The notes under the pieces: model-generated | The model's database searches: none | Told to the model about the DNA's origin: nothing | What the model saw: only the letters and a program-made list of their open reading frames with translations | Shown here: positions 10,618 through 23,355 of the stretch, in pieces | Numbering within the stretch: the stretch's first letter is position 1 | Layout: each line of letters opens with the position of its first letter | Program-made: the position numbers and the translations under genes | Source of the DNA: Stenopsyche tienmushanensis | Lineage: Eukaryota > Arthropoda > Insecta > Trichoptera > Stenopsychidae | DNA length: 64,000 bases | Reading direction: 5' to 3' | Assembly: GCA_008973525.1 (NCBI GenBank) | Contig: WACJ01000007.1 | Location: 1,116,001 to 1,180,000, forward strand

Positions 10618-13600
10618 ATGGGATCAAAGAGAACATGGAAGCTCCGTAAGTGTTAATAGTTTCATAAAACATACAAGTGTACCTGCACAGTGTTGGATAT
10701 ATCCCTCTCAAACTTGCCATCTAATTTAATTCCATCTTTTAAAACTCCTTGGAACCTTATGACTTTAATAATAAAAGAATATAATTTTATAACATTAGAA
10801 TTCTATTCACTACTTTATTCGGTGCAAACGTTATAATTCTTCAGTTGTGGTATTTTTATTTAGTTCACTTTTATTACATTTTGAATTCTACAATGCAATG
10901 ATTCCTCATATGTTTCCAATACGCATCATTTTACACATCAAATGATGTGTTATAAACATAAAAATATTGTCGGGTTATCAGGGCTAAGATAATTTATAAT
11001 TAACAATATATATTATACGAATAACTGGAAAATCTATTCAACGTCTATTAAAAGAATCCATGTCAATAATTTGTCATTAAACTAACAATCGTCTCTGTGT
11101 AAATAATGTGTTTTACATTCAAACAAATTGATTGTAAAAAATATAATCTTGGCTCTTAAATGTATAAAAAAGTAATCACATTTATGAATATTGTTTAATT
11201 TACATTAATCGAAATAAGAAGGTAGTAGTGTTCAGTTGCGTGAAAGATGTCGGTAAGAAATCCCACCAAGTGTGAGCCACGTGCTGAGATCTACTTGACT
11301 TGAAGCGACTTGAATTGGAAGATGAGAACTTTCTAAGCTTTATTGTATCTGGAGATGAAACGTGGGTGATTCATTACACGCCTGAATCAAAAGACAGTCC
11401 CCATACCAATTCCCCATCTGTCGAAAAATTCAAAACCACAATTTCGGGCAAAAATCATGACCTCAATGTTTTGGGACCGAAAAGGCATAATTTTGGTCGA
11501 ATTTCTAACTCAGAAGGAGACCATCAATGCACAACAATATTGTGAGACCCTAAAAAACCCAAAAGAAGCATTTAAAACATAAGGAGGGGAATGCTGACGA
11601 GAGGTTGCACAACAACGCTCTCGTCCTCGCACAGCCTTAGCCATCAAACTGCTCTTGGATTCATTTGGTTGGGATGTTTTGAACCACTTTTCCGTATTCC
11701 CCTGACTTAGCAGATTCAAATGATCGTCTTTTCACATCCCTGAAGTGACACATGGGAGGAAATAGTTTTTCAACTGCTGAACAGGTGCAGAAAGAGGTTC
11801 AGAAAGAAAGAGCTGGTGGAAGAGTTATTCGAGGAAGGCATAGGGCCGAGTTTCTTTCTCACAAAATGTTTTGCTTCTTCTCTTAATTCAAAGAGACGTA
11901 AAATAACCTTTTCTTTTGATTTTGATCTTTCCCTTTGCCTTAATTCTGCATGGAGAAGGAGATGTTATGATTTAATATTTTTGCATGGTGAATTTCTTGG
12001 TATACTTTTTGCGGTCCGGTACCAGGCAATATTACAATATTATCTTGGGTACATTTGATCGTAATTTTAAGTCTTAAATATTTAATAACATAATTAATTT
12101 TAAATACGTATACATTATGAATCATCATAATTATGGCAATCTAATTTTAAAATTAATGTTTCAGAGGAGTTCACAGCTCATACGGCAAACGTCAATTGTT
12201 TGGCAATGGGGCACAAATCGAATCAAGTACTTGTAACCGGCGGAGATGACAAAAAAGTTAATTTATGGGCCATCGGCCGAGAAGGATGCTTATTGGTATT
12301 TATCTCCTAATATATACTATTATCTTGAGCCATTCTCCGGCACAAATAATGCATTTTATAAATAATTACAGAGTTTGAGCGGCCATGCAAGTCCAGTGGA
12401 ATGCGTTTGTTTCGGTCATTCGGAAGATATGGTTTGTGCAGGATCACAAATGGGATCTCTTAAACTATGGGATCTAGAAGCAGCAAAATTAATTAGAACA
12501 ATGACAGGACACAAAGGAGCTATCAAATGCATGGAATTCCATCCTTACGGGGGATATTTAACCACAGGATCGTGTGATATGAATATTAGATTATGGGACA
12601 CGCGACAAAAGGGTTGTATTAGTACATATAGCAGTCATAGGATGTCTGTAAATAGTATACAATTTAGTCCCGATGGACAATGGATAGCGTCAGGAGGGGA
12701 AGAAGGTGAGTTTTTATAAAATATTGCATTATTTCAAGATTAAACGAAATATAATTTATATATAGTCAGTTCTCGACTTACAACGGCCGGGGGTCATAAT
12801 TCGAATTCAATATATCGAAGTCAGTGGTAATGGTGTTCCGAGACGGGAAGGCCCTGGATCATGTCCCACCTGTATCCATCGAGGGAAGAAAACTCAAAGT
12901 AGTTTGTGAGGTTAAATATCTCGGGCATATCTTCAACGACAATTTCAGCGATGATGCCGATATAGACAGGCAGAGAAAAGCCATCTGCATGCGGGGAAAC
13001 ATGTTGGCGCGATGCCGTCAAGCGTCAACTTTTCGTCGTATGACCCTTTATACGGGAGAGCTTTAGACACACTTTCGGCAGAGCAGCATGCAACAGTTCC
13101 GGGTGCGATATAACAATTGTTATAGAGCACTATTTGGGCTATCCGTGAGATGCATCGAGAATGTTGTGTATTCTACAACTCGAGGCGTTACTTCGTAGAG
13201 CTGCAGCTGTTATGAAGTGTCGCATCTTCTCGTCGGGGAACGCCCTCACTAGAGCATCCTTGATCGATCCCTCCTTTATCATATTCAAGAGGTGGATCGG
13301 ACTCATGTTTAGGCCCCCGTGAACATTTAATCGTACTTTGTTACCTTTTATTTGTATGTTTTTATTATGTATTTTATCTTTAAAAATTTTATTTCATGTA
13401 ATATGGCGAAAGCTTTATTTAAATTTTGTTCTTCGCCGTAAGTCCGAATGGTCACAGTTTGAAGTGGTCGTAAGTCGAGAACTGACTGTACATATGTTTA
13501 AATCAATACACATTCTCATTCAAGGATAATTGATAATTAAAAATTGCCATTTTTTAATCCTTCATTATAGGTGCTGTAAAAGTATGGGATGTCAGAATGG

Positions 13601-16600
13601 GAAGAGTGCTAAAAGAGTTTACCGATCATTCTAGCTCAGTTACGTGTGTTAAATTTCATCCGCACGAATTTTTACTTGCGAGTTGTGCTGCAAATAGAAT
13701 TGTTAATTTTTGGGATATGGAAAAGTTTCAACTTGTTTCAACGACTGAAAGACAACCTTCACCAATAAGGTATTTTTTTAATTTTATATTTTACTTAAAT
13801 GTATCATTGAAATCTTTGGACGTGATCATATTTCAACGGCTATTTTCAGTCAAAAGCATATGAAAGTTTGACATTTGTACATTATTTCAGGCATCTGTGG
13901 TTTTCCGAGGATGGGGCATGTTTACTTGGAGGTGGTGAAGAAGGACTTCAAGTTCTTGGCTGGGAGCCTACTAGACAATTTGACTTTGTCAATGCCTCGT
14001 GGGGTCAAATATATGATATGACGGTTGCTGACAATAAACTTGTAATTGATTTTAAAAAACTATATTTAATTACTGCACATTAATATATAAATATATCGAA
14101 TGATACAATGTTGTTCTTTAGATTGCCGGATGGTTCCACTCAACAAATGTTGTATTAAATGTTGTTAATTTGCAAACAGTATATCCATTTGGAGGCTCGC
14201 CTCCTACTGAACCTGTCATCGAATTTACGTCGCCTTTTCAAAAAAATACGTCAGGTAAGGAAGAGCTTTTCTAAGGAACGTCCACCCTAAACAAGGTAAA
14301 ATAATGTTTATTCTATTTCATTTATATTACAGCGGAATAATCCTTGTTTTTAAATTTTGAACCACTTTTTAGTAGTCCACAGAAAATCTTTGCTGGATGA
14401 AAAGACTGTAGAGGAATCTGGTACTGAAGAAGAAGAAATACCGGCAGTGATTCCTAATCTGACGGATTATACTGATATATTTTGTCCGAGCAGAGCGTGT
14501 AAGTTTTATTTTATAAGTGATACATTTTGTGAAATAGGTTTCGAATGATATTAATGTAAACGATTTCTATATTTTGCATGCTGCTCCAATATTATACAAA
14601 TGGTAATATTTATTATATATATAAATTGATATTTTTACAGTAAACCGCACGCCTCCCCCCAGCACAAGCATGTTCACAAATCCAGAAAGTTTGTCATTAG
14701 GGTCAGGTCAGCACTTCTTTCTCGCATTTTCATTGTGGATTTTCAGAATAGTAGTCACATTTTTTAATATCACAATATGCTTTTTAGTGTTCTTCTATCT
14801 ATATAACTCTCCAGAGTCTCTTGAATTCCACCAGAACTTACAAATAAAATTGCAGCCTAGCCTTGTAATTTAATTGTTATAATAAAATTCTTGAGTGACT
14901 ACATATTCCAATTTAATGACGTACTAATGAAAAATAATTTGTATTTTAATAACAATTTTTATATTCGAAATAATCAATTATTTTGGAAACTGCCAACTAC
15001 TAAAACTGGTTATTTTGTTCTCATTTAAACCCATACAATTGATCATAGATGGTCATAGGTATTATATATATACAGTCGACCCTCCTATAACGACAAGATA
15101 GGGACCGCAGTATAGGAAGACTAAAAAAAAAATTATTTACAAGCGATCTATTATGAATGTTTTATTTTAGGATACATATTAATATAAAATTAAAATGTAT
15201 TAAAAACAAATCTTCTTCAAAAAAGTCTTATCTCTCGAATGTTATGACTACAACATAATTGTCCGTTATAGGAGAGACCGCCGCTAAAAATCGGAGATTA
15301 TATAGGGAAAAAGTCAGTATAGGAATGATCGTTATAGTAGGGTCGACTGTATCTACACCAAGCTATTGTAGAAAAATATTAATTTACTTAAGATGTTTTA
15401 CAATTTGATGGACTGATTATAACAAAAGGGGGATGGCGAATATGCTCTGATTTATCAAAATTCAAATAAATCAATAACTTCTCATTTTTGGACTTACTTC
15501 GGAGTTATATCGACTCTTTACGATCAGTGCCTGTGTTTTCGTATGATAGCAGAATACGGAAAAGATAGCTCATGCGTGCTTAATTTGACGTTAAAATGCC
15601 ATTTCTGCTATCACCCGAAAATGCGATTCCGGCCATAAACAGTTAAAATTATTTGGCTTTTATGTAAAAGTTTATAGAAAACGTTAACCATTGAGCAAAG
15701 TGTATATTTTATAAATATATTTTTGAAACTGCTATGTAAATGGTGTTAATTATAATTTTAAAAAATATTTAAATTAATCTTATTTCATTATTTTGTATCA
15801 CAGAGCAAGATGAATCGATAATTGTTTCAAATCTATGATATTTAACCGTAGATCACTTATCATTAGTCTCACAAACTACAGACTTGGAACGCATTCAAAA
15901 ATATGATTATTGATCTAGGGTTAAAAGACACTCTTTAAATGATAATAATTAACAATGCATCTATTTTAAAGTAGATTAAAAGACACCAAATGTTATTTTA
16001 ATAATTAATTTTATATCCTAAGGTGTGAATCAACCATCATCATTAACAGATAGCATAAAAGGATTGAATATAGCCGATCCGCCTTCTCCCACATATCATT
16101 CTGCACCGACATCACTTAATAGCGATATTCCAACTCAATTATCGCACAGGTATAATTATTATTGTTCTATATGATGTATATATTAGCTTACAGCAACCGA
16201 TGTAAGTAGGATATTTGTCATTTTAATGCAATAAAATCGCACCTGCATTAAAGTGATTGTACATTTTTATGGCTTTATCAGCAATCTTCAGAATGAAGTG
16301 TTGGTTTCCTTTCGTAAGTGTTGCAAAAATATACCGTTCGCTTTCATCCTTTTTTAGTTTCACGGTCTGAACACACCATATAGCTTCTATAATTCCTCCA
16401 TGATCTACTATAAATAAAAAGAGGACTTTCATCTAACCGTTGGTCGTGATCAGTTGATGACAATCGTCCCAATTTGGACTTCGTAAAATCGCAAATGTTA
16501 CCAATAAGTTGCACTCAACAATTGTCAGCGAAATTTTTAATGATTTATCGGCTTTCTATTTTCTTTGATTTCATATTCCTTGTATAAAATATAAGAGTTT

Positions 16601-18652
16601 ACAATTGATGTTTCAAAACCTCAAAAAAATAACTTCTTCCACCACTTCAGTCTTTCGCATGAAACAATATGATGTTGCGTATTAATCTGCCGGGTCAACC
16701 CCGCCCATATTTTTAATGTAATCTAAAATGACTACTGACTTGTTTATTAGCTCATCTTGATTGGATTGGTATGGGGTAGTCCTTGCTCTTCTTCTCAATG
16801 ATTGGGAAGTTGATGTATGCTTTGTACTTAGTATTGTGACTATTATTTTATCTCGCTAAGCTAATACTAAAGTGTCTTATTTTCTATATGCTATCTTTCG
16901 TCTCACAGCTAATCTTGGTTTTTTTTTATATGATTAGGTAAACCCTTTCTGTAGGTCATTATTGTGCAAGTGAGAAAATATTTTCTTTTCAAGAGTTCTC
17001 CAGCAAGGGTTGAATTGGTATTGAATCTATCCATAAATATATGATAGCCTGTTATGTCTCGGTTCGCCTGTTGTAGATTATTAAAAAGGTGTAGAACAAA
17101 AAACAAATAAAACATAAAAATATACGTACTATCAAAATAATATTGAATGACAAATAATTTTCAACATGTTCACTGCACCACAACTCGATGCAGACTATTG
17201 TCGTGCAATAGGATATTTTACCGAATGTTATGCTATTTTATTAAAATGTTTTTTTTTAATCTAGATCATATGAAAGCATAAATACGCCCCAAAATGATTC
17301 TGATAGTGACGTGAAAATTATTGAAAACGCACCACCCAAACCAAATAATCGATCGCTACGACGTCAGCATTCAGATGGCGAAAACAAAGGAAAGAAGCCT
17401 ATTCATGGAACTGTAAATAATGGATCTAACACTTTGAGAAGTAGCAATAGTGAAATGTCTCTCGGGAGAATGCCACCACCCCGTTCACTATCCTTTAGTA
17501 GACCCACTCGCATATCGGATATGCCTTCAGCGTCAACGCACAGAGACTATCCCAGCATAAGCAATAGAAAGTATGTACATGATGAAGTCTTGTATTTTGT
17601 ACGCTATATTTAATAAATGTATACATATTTATCTTATTGCAGTACAAGCTCAAAGAATCCACTTGTAGAAATATACGTTAATCAACCGCCTCCGCCCATA
17701 TCCATACCACAAGAACGCTCACCCTCTCTAGAATTTATACCTATAGCAAGTGATAGACCTGTTGGCATAGACTTAGAAGAATTTTTACCGGTTTGTTTAA
17801 ATTAAGCAAGATTTCCAAAAGCCAACATTAAAACAAATTGATTTATATGTTTTTATTTAAATTTTCACAGAAATCTAAAACTGGATATCCCCCAGCGCAC
17901 GGCGAACTATCCGAACAAGAAGCGCTGAGCGTTTTGATGCGTGGACATGAACCAATGATGTCTGTGTTAGCTACTAGACAACGTTCTTTGCAGGTAAATA
18001 AAATTTGTTTATTTCGGACTTTTAAACATATTTTTAAAAAAATACATCATCTCCACAGGTGTTCCATTCAATGTGGATGAGTAAAAATCTAAAAGTTGCC
18101 TTGGAATCAACTGTTGCCGCCGGAGACTTATCAATAGTATTAGATATACTGAATGTAATAGTTTTAAGGCCGTGAGTATTTTTATTTAAAATTCACTTTT
18201 ATAATAAATGCAAAATAGGATGTTAATGGATTTTATGTCGTTTTTTAGTTCTATATGGAATCTCGATGTATGTGCAATAGTATTACCGCAAATCCATAGC
18301 TTACTTCAAAGCAAATATGAATCGTGAGAAAATATATTAATTATTTGGAATATAGTTATTTTTCGAATTATTTCAACTTACAATGTACAATTTTTGTAGA
18401 TACATGACGACGGGGTGCTCGGCGTTGCGTCTCATTTTACGAAATTTCGCCTCGGTAATAGTGAGTAATATTCGCGGAGGCGGCGGTACGGGAGTCGATA
18501 TTTCGAGAGAAGAAAGAGCAGCTCGCTGTCGAAGATGTCGCGATCTACTCTTGGATATTAAAAGCACGTTACAAATGCGAAGACCGCATTATCCCCGACT
18601 CACAGCGTCTTTTGCCGAGCTTCATAGCCTGATCGATCAAAGTTTTTGTTGA
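10618..18652 (+). CDS. KATNB1: katanin p80 WD40 repeat-containing subunit B1
   Basis: Fifteen coding exons: 10618-10645, 12165-12295, 12372-12705, 13571-13769, 13891-14041, 14122-14254, 14373-14498, 14641-14706, 16023-16149, 17265-17570, 17643-17790, 17871-17993, 18059-18171, 18249-18323 and 18400-18652. Together they make 2313 nt, that is 770 codons plus stop, with every junction in phase. Exon 1 encodes MGSKRTWKL and a split Gln, continuing as QEFTAHTANV, as in other katanin p80 proteins. Six WD repeats follow (VTGGDDKKVNLWAI, SGHASPVECV, SCDMNIRLWDTRQKGC, GAVKVWDV, NRIVNFWDMEKFQLV). Next comes a low-conservation, Pro/Ser-rich linker. The C-terminal con80 domain (about residue 600 on) includes SKYESYMTTGCSALRLILRN and GVDISREERAARCRRCRDLL. 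The p80 subunit targets and regulates the microtubule-severing p60 ATPase at centrosomes and spindles. The protein is longer than human p80 (655), mainly in the linker. AATAAA lies at 18872. Confidence 0.93.
11226..11820 (+). pseudogene. mariner-type transposase remnant in KATNB1 intron 1
   Basis: The plus strand reads SFIVSGDETWVIHYTPESKD, the G-D-E-T/S-W signature with the first catalytic Asp of mariner. SPSVEKFKTTISGKNHDLNV follows, then a frame change near 11545. Farther on, LLLDSFGWDVLNHFSVFPDL is a decayed form of the L-L-x-x-F-G-W-(D/E)-V...H-P-P-Y-S-P-D-L segment. The second catalytic Asp region (H-D-N-A-R-P-H) is largely lost. Stops and frameshifts are scattered and no TIR pair was found. 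Confidence 0.75.
12763..13488. mobile_element. TA-flanked pogo/Tigger-like TIR element in KATNB1 intron 3
   Basis: The left end AGTCAGTTCTCGACTTACAA and the right end (reverse complement AGTCAGTTCTCGACTTACGA) match over about 20 bp. A TA sits directly outside each (12761-12762 and 13489-13490), the target duplication of Tc1/mariner/pogo elements. The 726 bp interior encodes no DNA transposase; most of it is a reverse-transcriptase fragment. KATNB1 exons 3 and 4 flank it, and splicing presumably removes it. Confidence 0.8.
12824..13318 (+). pseudogene. non-LTR reverse-transcriptase C-terminal fragment inside the TIR element
   Basis: The frame from 12824 reads VVCEVKYLGHIFNDNFSDDA and DIDRQRKAICMRGNMLARC, the region after the RT palm in CR1/jockey-like elements (..KYLG..I...L.DD.DI.RQ....Y...N.L.R.F..C). 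Past a stop near 13064 another frame gives QFRVRYNNCYRALFGL, matching the family's ..LRVAYNN..R.LLGLP.. segment. Only the C-terminal part is present, and it is interrupted by stops. Confidence 0.65.
15073..15349. mobile_element. TA-flanked MITE in KATNB1 intron 8
   Basis: The left end CAGTCGACCCTCCTATAACG pairs with the right end (reverse complement CAGTCGACCCTACTATAACG), with TA outside both ends (15071-15072 and 15350-15351). The element is 277 bp long with no coding capacity. CAGT(R/C)GACCCT ends are typical of pogo/Tigger non-autonomous elements. Confidence 0.85.
16200..17208 (-). pseudogene. dead piggyBac-type transposase copy in KATNB1 intron 9
   Basis: On the minus strand, 17115-16909 reads DITGYHIFMDRFNTNSTLAG ELLKRKYF...TYRKGLP, the D-N-(Y/F)-Y/N-(T/S)-S...L...L...T-G-T-I/T-Y-R-K-(G/N)-x-P block of piggyBac with the catalytic Asp. 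Farther down, 16432-16223 gives the C-terminal tail (ERYIFATLTKGNQHFIL). Between them are many stops. It is about 90% alike by eye to 20720-21612, but lacks recognisable TTAA ends. Confidence 0.72.
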
Positions 18653-18871
18653 TTTCTCTTGAACTGCTTAATTTTTTTATAACCAACGCCTTGTTGAAAA
18701 AATATTTTGTCTTACGTTCTCTTTAACGAAACTAATATTTACATTTATTTATGTGAAGTTCTCGGTTCATAAAAAATCATAGTCGTGTAAACGCTGCTGC
18801 AGTAAGTTTAATAATAATACACCAGTGATTTTTTAAATAGTGAATGTGCTCAAGGTTTTATTAATTGAACT

Positions 18872-18877
18872 AATAAA
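18872..18877 (+). terminator. AATAAA, likely KATNB1 poly(A) signal
   Basis: This is the first canonical AATAAA downstream of the KATNB1 stop (about 220 bp after it). Use as the poly(A) signal is inferred from position only. Confidence 0.45.
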
Positions 18878-19029
18878 TGCAATTATTTAATTAATTCATG
18901 TATTGACTGATATTCGGCTTAAGTTTATAATTGGCTAACTTATTTTTTTAGGGAAGCGTCTATGATGAGTTCATTCGTTAAAAGTCTTATTAATAATTTT
19001 ATAACAGATAATATAAATCAATTAAAAGT

Positions 19030-19599
19030 TTAACCCTATCGGACCGGAAATCGTGATACTAATGCATCGATTTTTATAGAAACTCGTAAATGTTCATACT
19101 TACTATTCAATAAAAAATCGTATTTTAAAGAATCTTTTAACCGTCAGAAAATTAAGGTATAATTAACTGAAATCGCTATCGTCGGATAAGCTATTAAGCT
19201 CTTTCAACAAAAATAAGACGACTTTTGTTCGCGTTGTCTTGAGAGCAGGCGTTTGTTTAGATAATTAAGATACTCGCATCATTCTTATCGTTGATCGATT
19301 TTGTTATTCCCCCTTGACTGTTCTGGGGTGGCGTCATCAGCCGAGTATCACCACTCCTTTACAAATTTATCCCTTCAGAAGTAAATTGGCAGACTTTCAT
19401 GGTAACCCTGTCCTTTTTTCACAACACATTAATAGGCAAAAATAGCTGAACAACAGAAAGCAGATGCCATGCAAGTTGAACATTAATCAACGACGTTGAG
19501 GCTCATTTATTAAGCTTGCTACACGCTGCGGCGGAGCTGATAGAAAAGTGGATTTACATTAGAGCGCAGTGTGTCTACTCTCCGGTCTGAAAGGATTAA
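19030..19599. mobile_element. TTAA-flanked piggyBac-like non-autonomous element
   Basis: The left end TTAACCCTATCGGACCGGAA pairs imperfectly with the right end (reverse complement TTAATCCTTTCAGACCGGAG). The element is 570 bp with no coding frame. Its right-hand part (CTGCGGCGGAGCTGATAGAAAAGTGG) resembles 30886-30940 and 55735-55790, linking it to the TTAA MITE family. Confidence 0.65.
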
Positions 19600-19884
19600 A
19601 TATTAAGTAACGTTTAAGAAAATTTTATCGGAAAACTATTGTTCGCTAAATATATATTTTTGTAAATGTGTAGTTTAACAATATTAATTTTCAATGCTGA
19701 ATTGAGTTTCCTCTGAAATTTGATCTGCTGCTTTTTCGTATTTATATTCGAAATGGTTCATTAAATACGCTATTTTAGCACTAATAAGGATAGCTCAGAT
19801 GTAAATTTCAAAAATGTTTCAATCTCACAATGAAATGAATGATATAATGGGATGATAAACAGCCTTACTTCAAACACAATAAAT

Positions 19885-20212
19885 CAGCGGTCGGCAACCT
19901 TCTTGGGCTCACAGGACCTCTAACTGGACTTTTGTGTTAAATATACATTGAAATTCGATTTTCAGGCAATACATATTAAGTGCTTCAATAATCTCTAGGC
20001 CGATTAAACAACTTAGGGGTTGAACTAACAGGGTAGGTTAATTTGCTGGGTAATGTCAGTAGATTCGTCAAGTTGAATTGAATAAAACAAATAGTTTTTC
20101 ACCATTTTTATTATCTGATTTTCAATGTCTTAAAAATTACAATAACGCCAGATTTCTTTGCATACCACTAAAATTATCTCGTGGTCCGCAGACTGCATTT
20201 TACCGACCGTTG
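19885..20212. mobile_element. hAT-type MITE with near-perfect 8-bp TSD
   Basis: The left end CAGCGGTCGGCAACCTTCTT and the right end (reverse complement CAACGGTCGGTAAAATGCAG) form imperfect TIRs. They are flanked by CAATAAAT (19877-19884) and CTATAAAT (20213-20220), an 8-bp duplication with one difference. The ends share the GGTCGxCAACCT pattern of the large hAT element at 24252. Length 328 bp, non-coding. Confidence 0.78.
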
Positions 20213-20543
20213 CTATAAATTATGGATTGTTCAATTTAGGTTATTTAATCAATACAATAAGTTTGCGTGTTTATTTCTTCTTCCAGATATATTCATTATT
20301 GTAAATCATATTTTGGAATGGCTCAATGAAACAGTCGGAAATATCAGTTTTTAAAGATATTTTCACTTTCTAAGAATTATAGTCTAAATAATTAGGATAT
20401 ATGATATAATACAGCCGCGTAGAACAGTCTCCTTAATATTTTTTACTTTAGAACAGAAGTTTTATTCTAAAGCCTAATCTACGACATAGTTTTCAATCTT
20501 CATCACATCTGAAAGACATCTTAATGTATGATATAATTTTATA

Positions 20544-21687
20544 TTAACCCTTCGCACTCGAGATTTCGCACGGCGAATCAGCAACTCGAGACATTTCGCA
20601 GCATTTTTGGCGGATTTCGTACCACTAACTTAAAATAATTACACACACAAATTAATGTATAAAACTTTTATATTTTAACGTTTTATATATCATGTAATAT
20701 ATGATATTTTTTGAAGCAATCTTCAGAATGAAGCGCCGGTTTCCTTTCGTAAGTGTAGCAAAAATATAGCGCGTTAGCTTTCATCCTTTTTCAATTTCAC
20801 GGTCTGAACACACCATACAGTCTCCATAATTCCTCCCTGATCTACTATAAATAAAAAGAGGACTTTCATCTAACCGTTGGTCGTGATCAGTTGATGACAA
20901 TCGTCCCAATTTAGGACTTCGTGAAATCGCGAATGTTACTAATAAGTTGCACCAACAATTGTCAGCGAAATTTTTAATTTATATAATTTTATCGGCTTTC
21001 TATTTTCTTTGATTTCATATTCCTTGTATAAAATATAAGAGTTTACAATTGATGTTACAAAACCTCAAAAAAATAACTTCTTCCACCACTTCAGTCTTTC
21101 GCATGAAACAATATGATGTTGCGTATTAATCTGCCGTGTCAACCCCGCCCATATTTTTAATGTAATCTAAAATGACTACTGGCTTATTTATTAGCTTATA
21201 TTGATTAGATTGGTATAAGGTAGTCCTTGCTCTTCTTCTCAATGACTGGAAAGTTGACGTATGCTTTGTACTTAGCATTGTGACTATTATTTTGTCTCGC
21301 TAAGCTAATACTAAAGTATCTTGTTTTCTATATGCTATCTTTCGTCTCACAGCTAATCTTGGTTTTTTTTTTATATGATTAGGTAAACCCTTTCTGTAGG
21401 TCATTATCGTGCCAGTGAGAAAATATTTCCTTTTCAAGAGTTCTCCAGCAAGGGTTGAATTGGTATTGAATCTATCCGTAAATATATGATAGCCTTTTAT
21501 GTCTCGGTTCGCCTGTTGTAGGTTATCAAATCAAAATAATATTGAATTACTGAACACAAATAATTTTCAAGATGTTCACTGCGCCACAACTTCAACACAG
21601 ACTATTGTTTTATGCTCTTAGGCCATAGGAATTGGTGGGAAAAAATCTTCGGCCACAACGTGTGACCATAGGAGTTGTAAGGGTTAA
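20544..21687 (-). mobile_element. decayed piggyBac element with TTAA ends
   Basis: TTAACCCTTCGCACTCGAGA at the left and (reverse complement) TTAACCCTTACAACTCCTAT at the right delimit about 1.14 kb. The left end is followed by internal inverted copies of ACTCGAGA. The minus strand reads KHTSTFQSLRRR, then KPVVILDYIKNMGGVDTAD, the G-G-V-D-x-x-D hallmark, with stops throughout. The N-terminal half of the transposase is missing. This copy and 16200-17208 come from one source. Confidence 0.75.
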
Positions 21688-23355
21688 GGAATTTAACCTG
21701 TGAAAGATTTATTAATGCTTGTAATTTAAATGCATTTCATTTCAACCTCAATGTATTATTAATTTATCTAAAAAAAAAACTATCATCATGTAACGGCCAC
21801 AAGCCCTACAGGACTGAAGGCTTATATTTTAAGTACATTATATAAAAATAAAATGTATTGACTAATATTGATGTTAAATTTATAAAATGAAAAGAGATTG
21901 GCAATAGTTGGAGACTATTTTGACAATTATTTTTAAATAACTTAATTTGATTAACAGCCCTCGGCATTTGTCCTTGTTATTATTATAACGTTGAAATTCA
22001 ATATGTATTATATTATTGTAAATGTAATATTTATGTTTACAATAGTAATATGACCAAACAAAGTATTAACGTGTATCTTATTTTCTAGTTAACAAATAAG
22101 TTAATACAAAAAATAATAATATCTAACATCTTTATAAGGTATGAACATACTTATTAAATAATCACTGAGGGTTTATCGATTAATTCTTTGTTTTAATGTA
22201 TTTTTTCGATTTTTATTAAATTTATAATCTTAAATTAAAAATATTATGTTGAGGTATGCTGAATAAATTTCAAAGCGTCGTCAGTTCACCCTCTAGTGTA
22301 AATTTGATAAGTATCTATATAATAATAATTTTAATAACAATTATAATATATCCGTTTCAGTTCACATGTGTTATTTATTTTGAATTATGTCTGTGAAGGT
22401 TTTAGTGTCGATATAATGAACAATTTGTATATTTCATCTGTGTTTTATTTGGGTTTAATTAACGACAATAGTATCTAGTCATTTTCAAAACTTTGACAAT
22501 GATAAATGATAATTTGTATCTGTTTTATTTTACATTCTCATAATTTCACAATAATATTGCAAATTTATGACATATTGCATATTTTTAATTCAACCGATTG
22601 AGCTCCACAAATGAAAGGTTGCTCGTGATTCATATGGTTGTTTGGAATATACAGAAATAAACTTATAATATAATGAAATATGTTTATCAGCAAGTGCATT
22701 TTATAACATCCTTCCATTGTTTATAGACTGAATGTTCTTATCATTCCTTGGATGAAACAGAAAAAAGACAATTTATATACTCAATGATGTAATTCTATAG
22801 ATTGTTGTGTAATGTATCTAATAAATCAAATTTAATATACGTTAATCTTTCAATTCGAACGCTCTATTTTAGAATCTAAAACATTGCAACGTTTTTGACC
22901 GCAAATTATAAATAGGTGTGTGTATCGTTATCATATTTAGCATTTGCAAGTCCGATAAATTCTTATTACGCATTGTAAAATTTATGCATTGGTGTAAATG
23001 TGCTATTATTTAGTTTATAGTAATTAATAACATGTTTATAAGCGAGCAAATTTCTTCTTAAAAATACTCTGAACTTTAGGAAATTGCTTAGCTGAACTTC
23101 ATTTTCTCGGTTAAAATATATTAAAAATCCCCTCGGAATAACTATCTAATAAGCAGGCTATCTATATCATGGATAGTAAGATTAATTATGAAGATCTGAT
23201 TAAATACTTTGCGAGGAAAAAACAATTAAGCCATAAATAAAATGGAACATACAGGAATAAATATTATTTTCCTTCATACTGTAAATTTTCTATTAGATGT
23301 ATTGATAAGTCCTTGCCGATTTTGATAGTTCGTCTCTTTTCGCATCGAATTGCGA
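21688..23355. other. AT-rich intergenic DNA, no gene recognised
   Basis: Very AT-rich with long A/T runs. No frame has recognisable protein and I paired no TIRs. Confidence 0.4.

Noticed and set aside
10493..10720. 75-codon minus-strand frame
   Set aside because: It covers KATNB1 exon 1 antisense, and the plus strand gives a precise exon with a matching splice phase.
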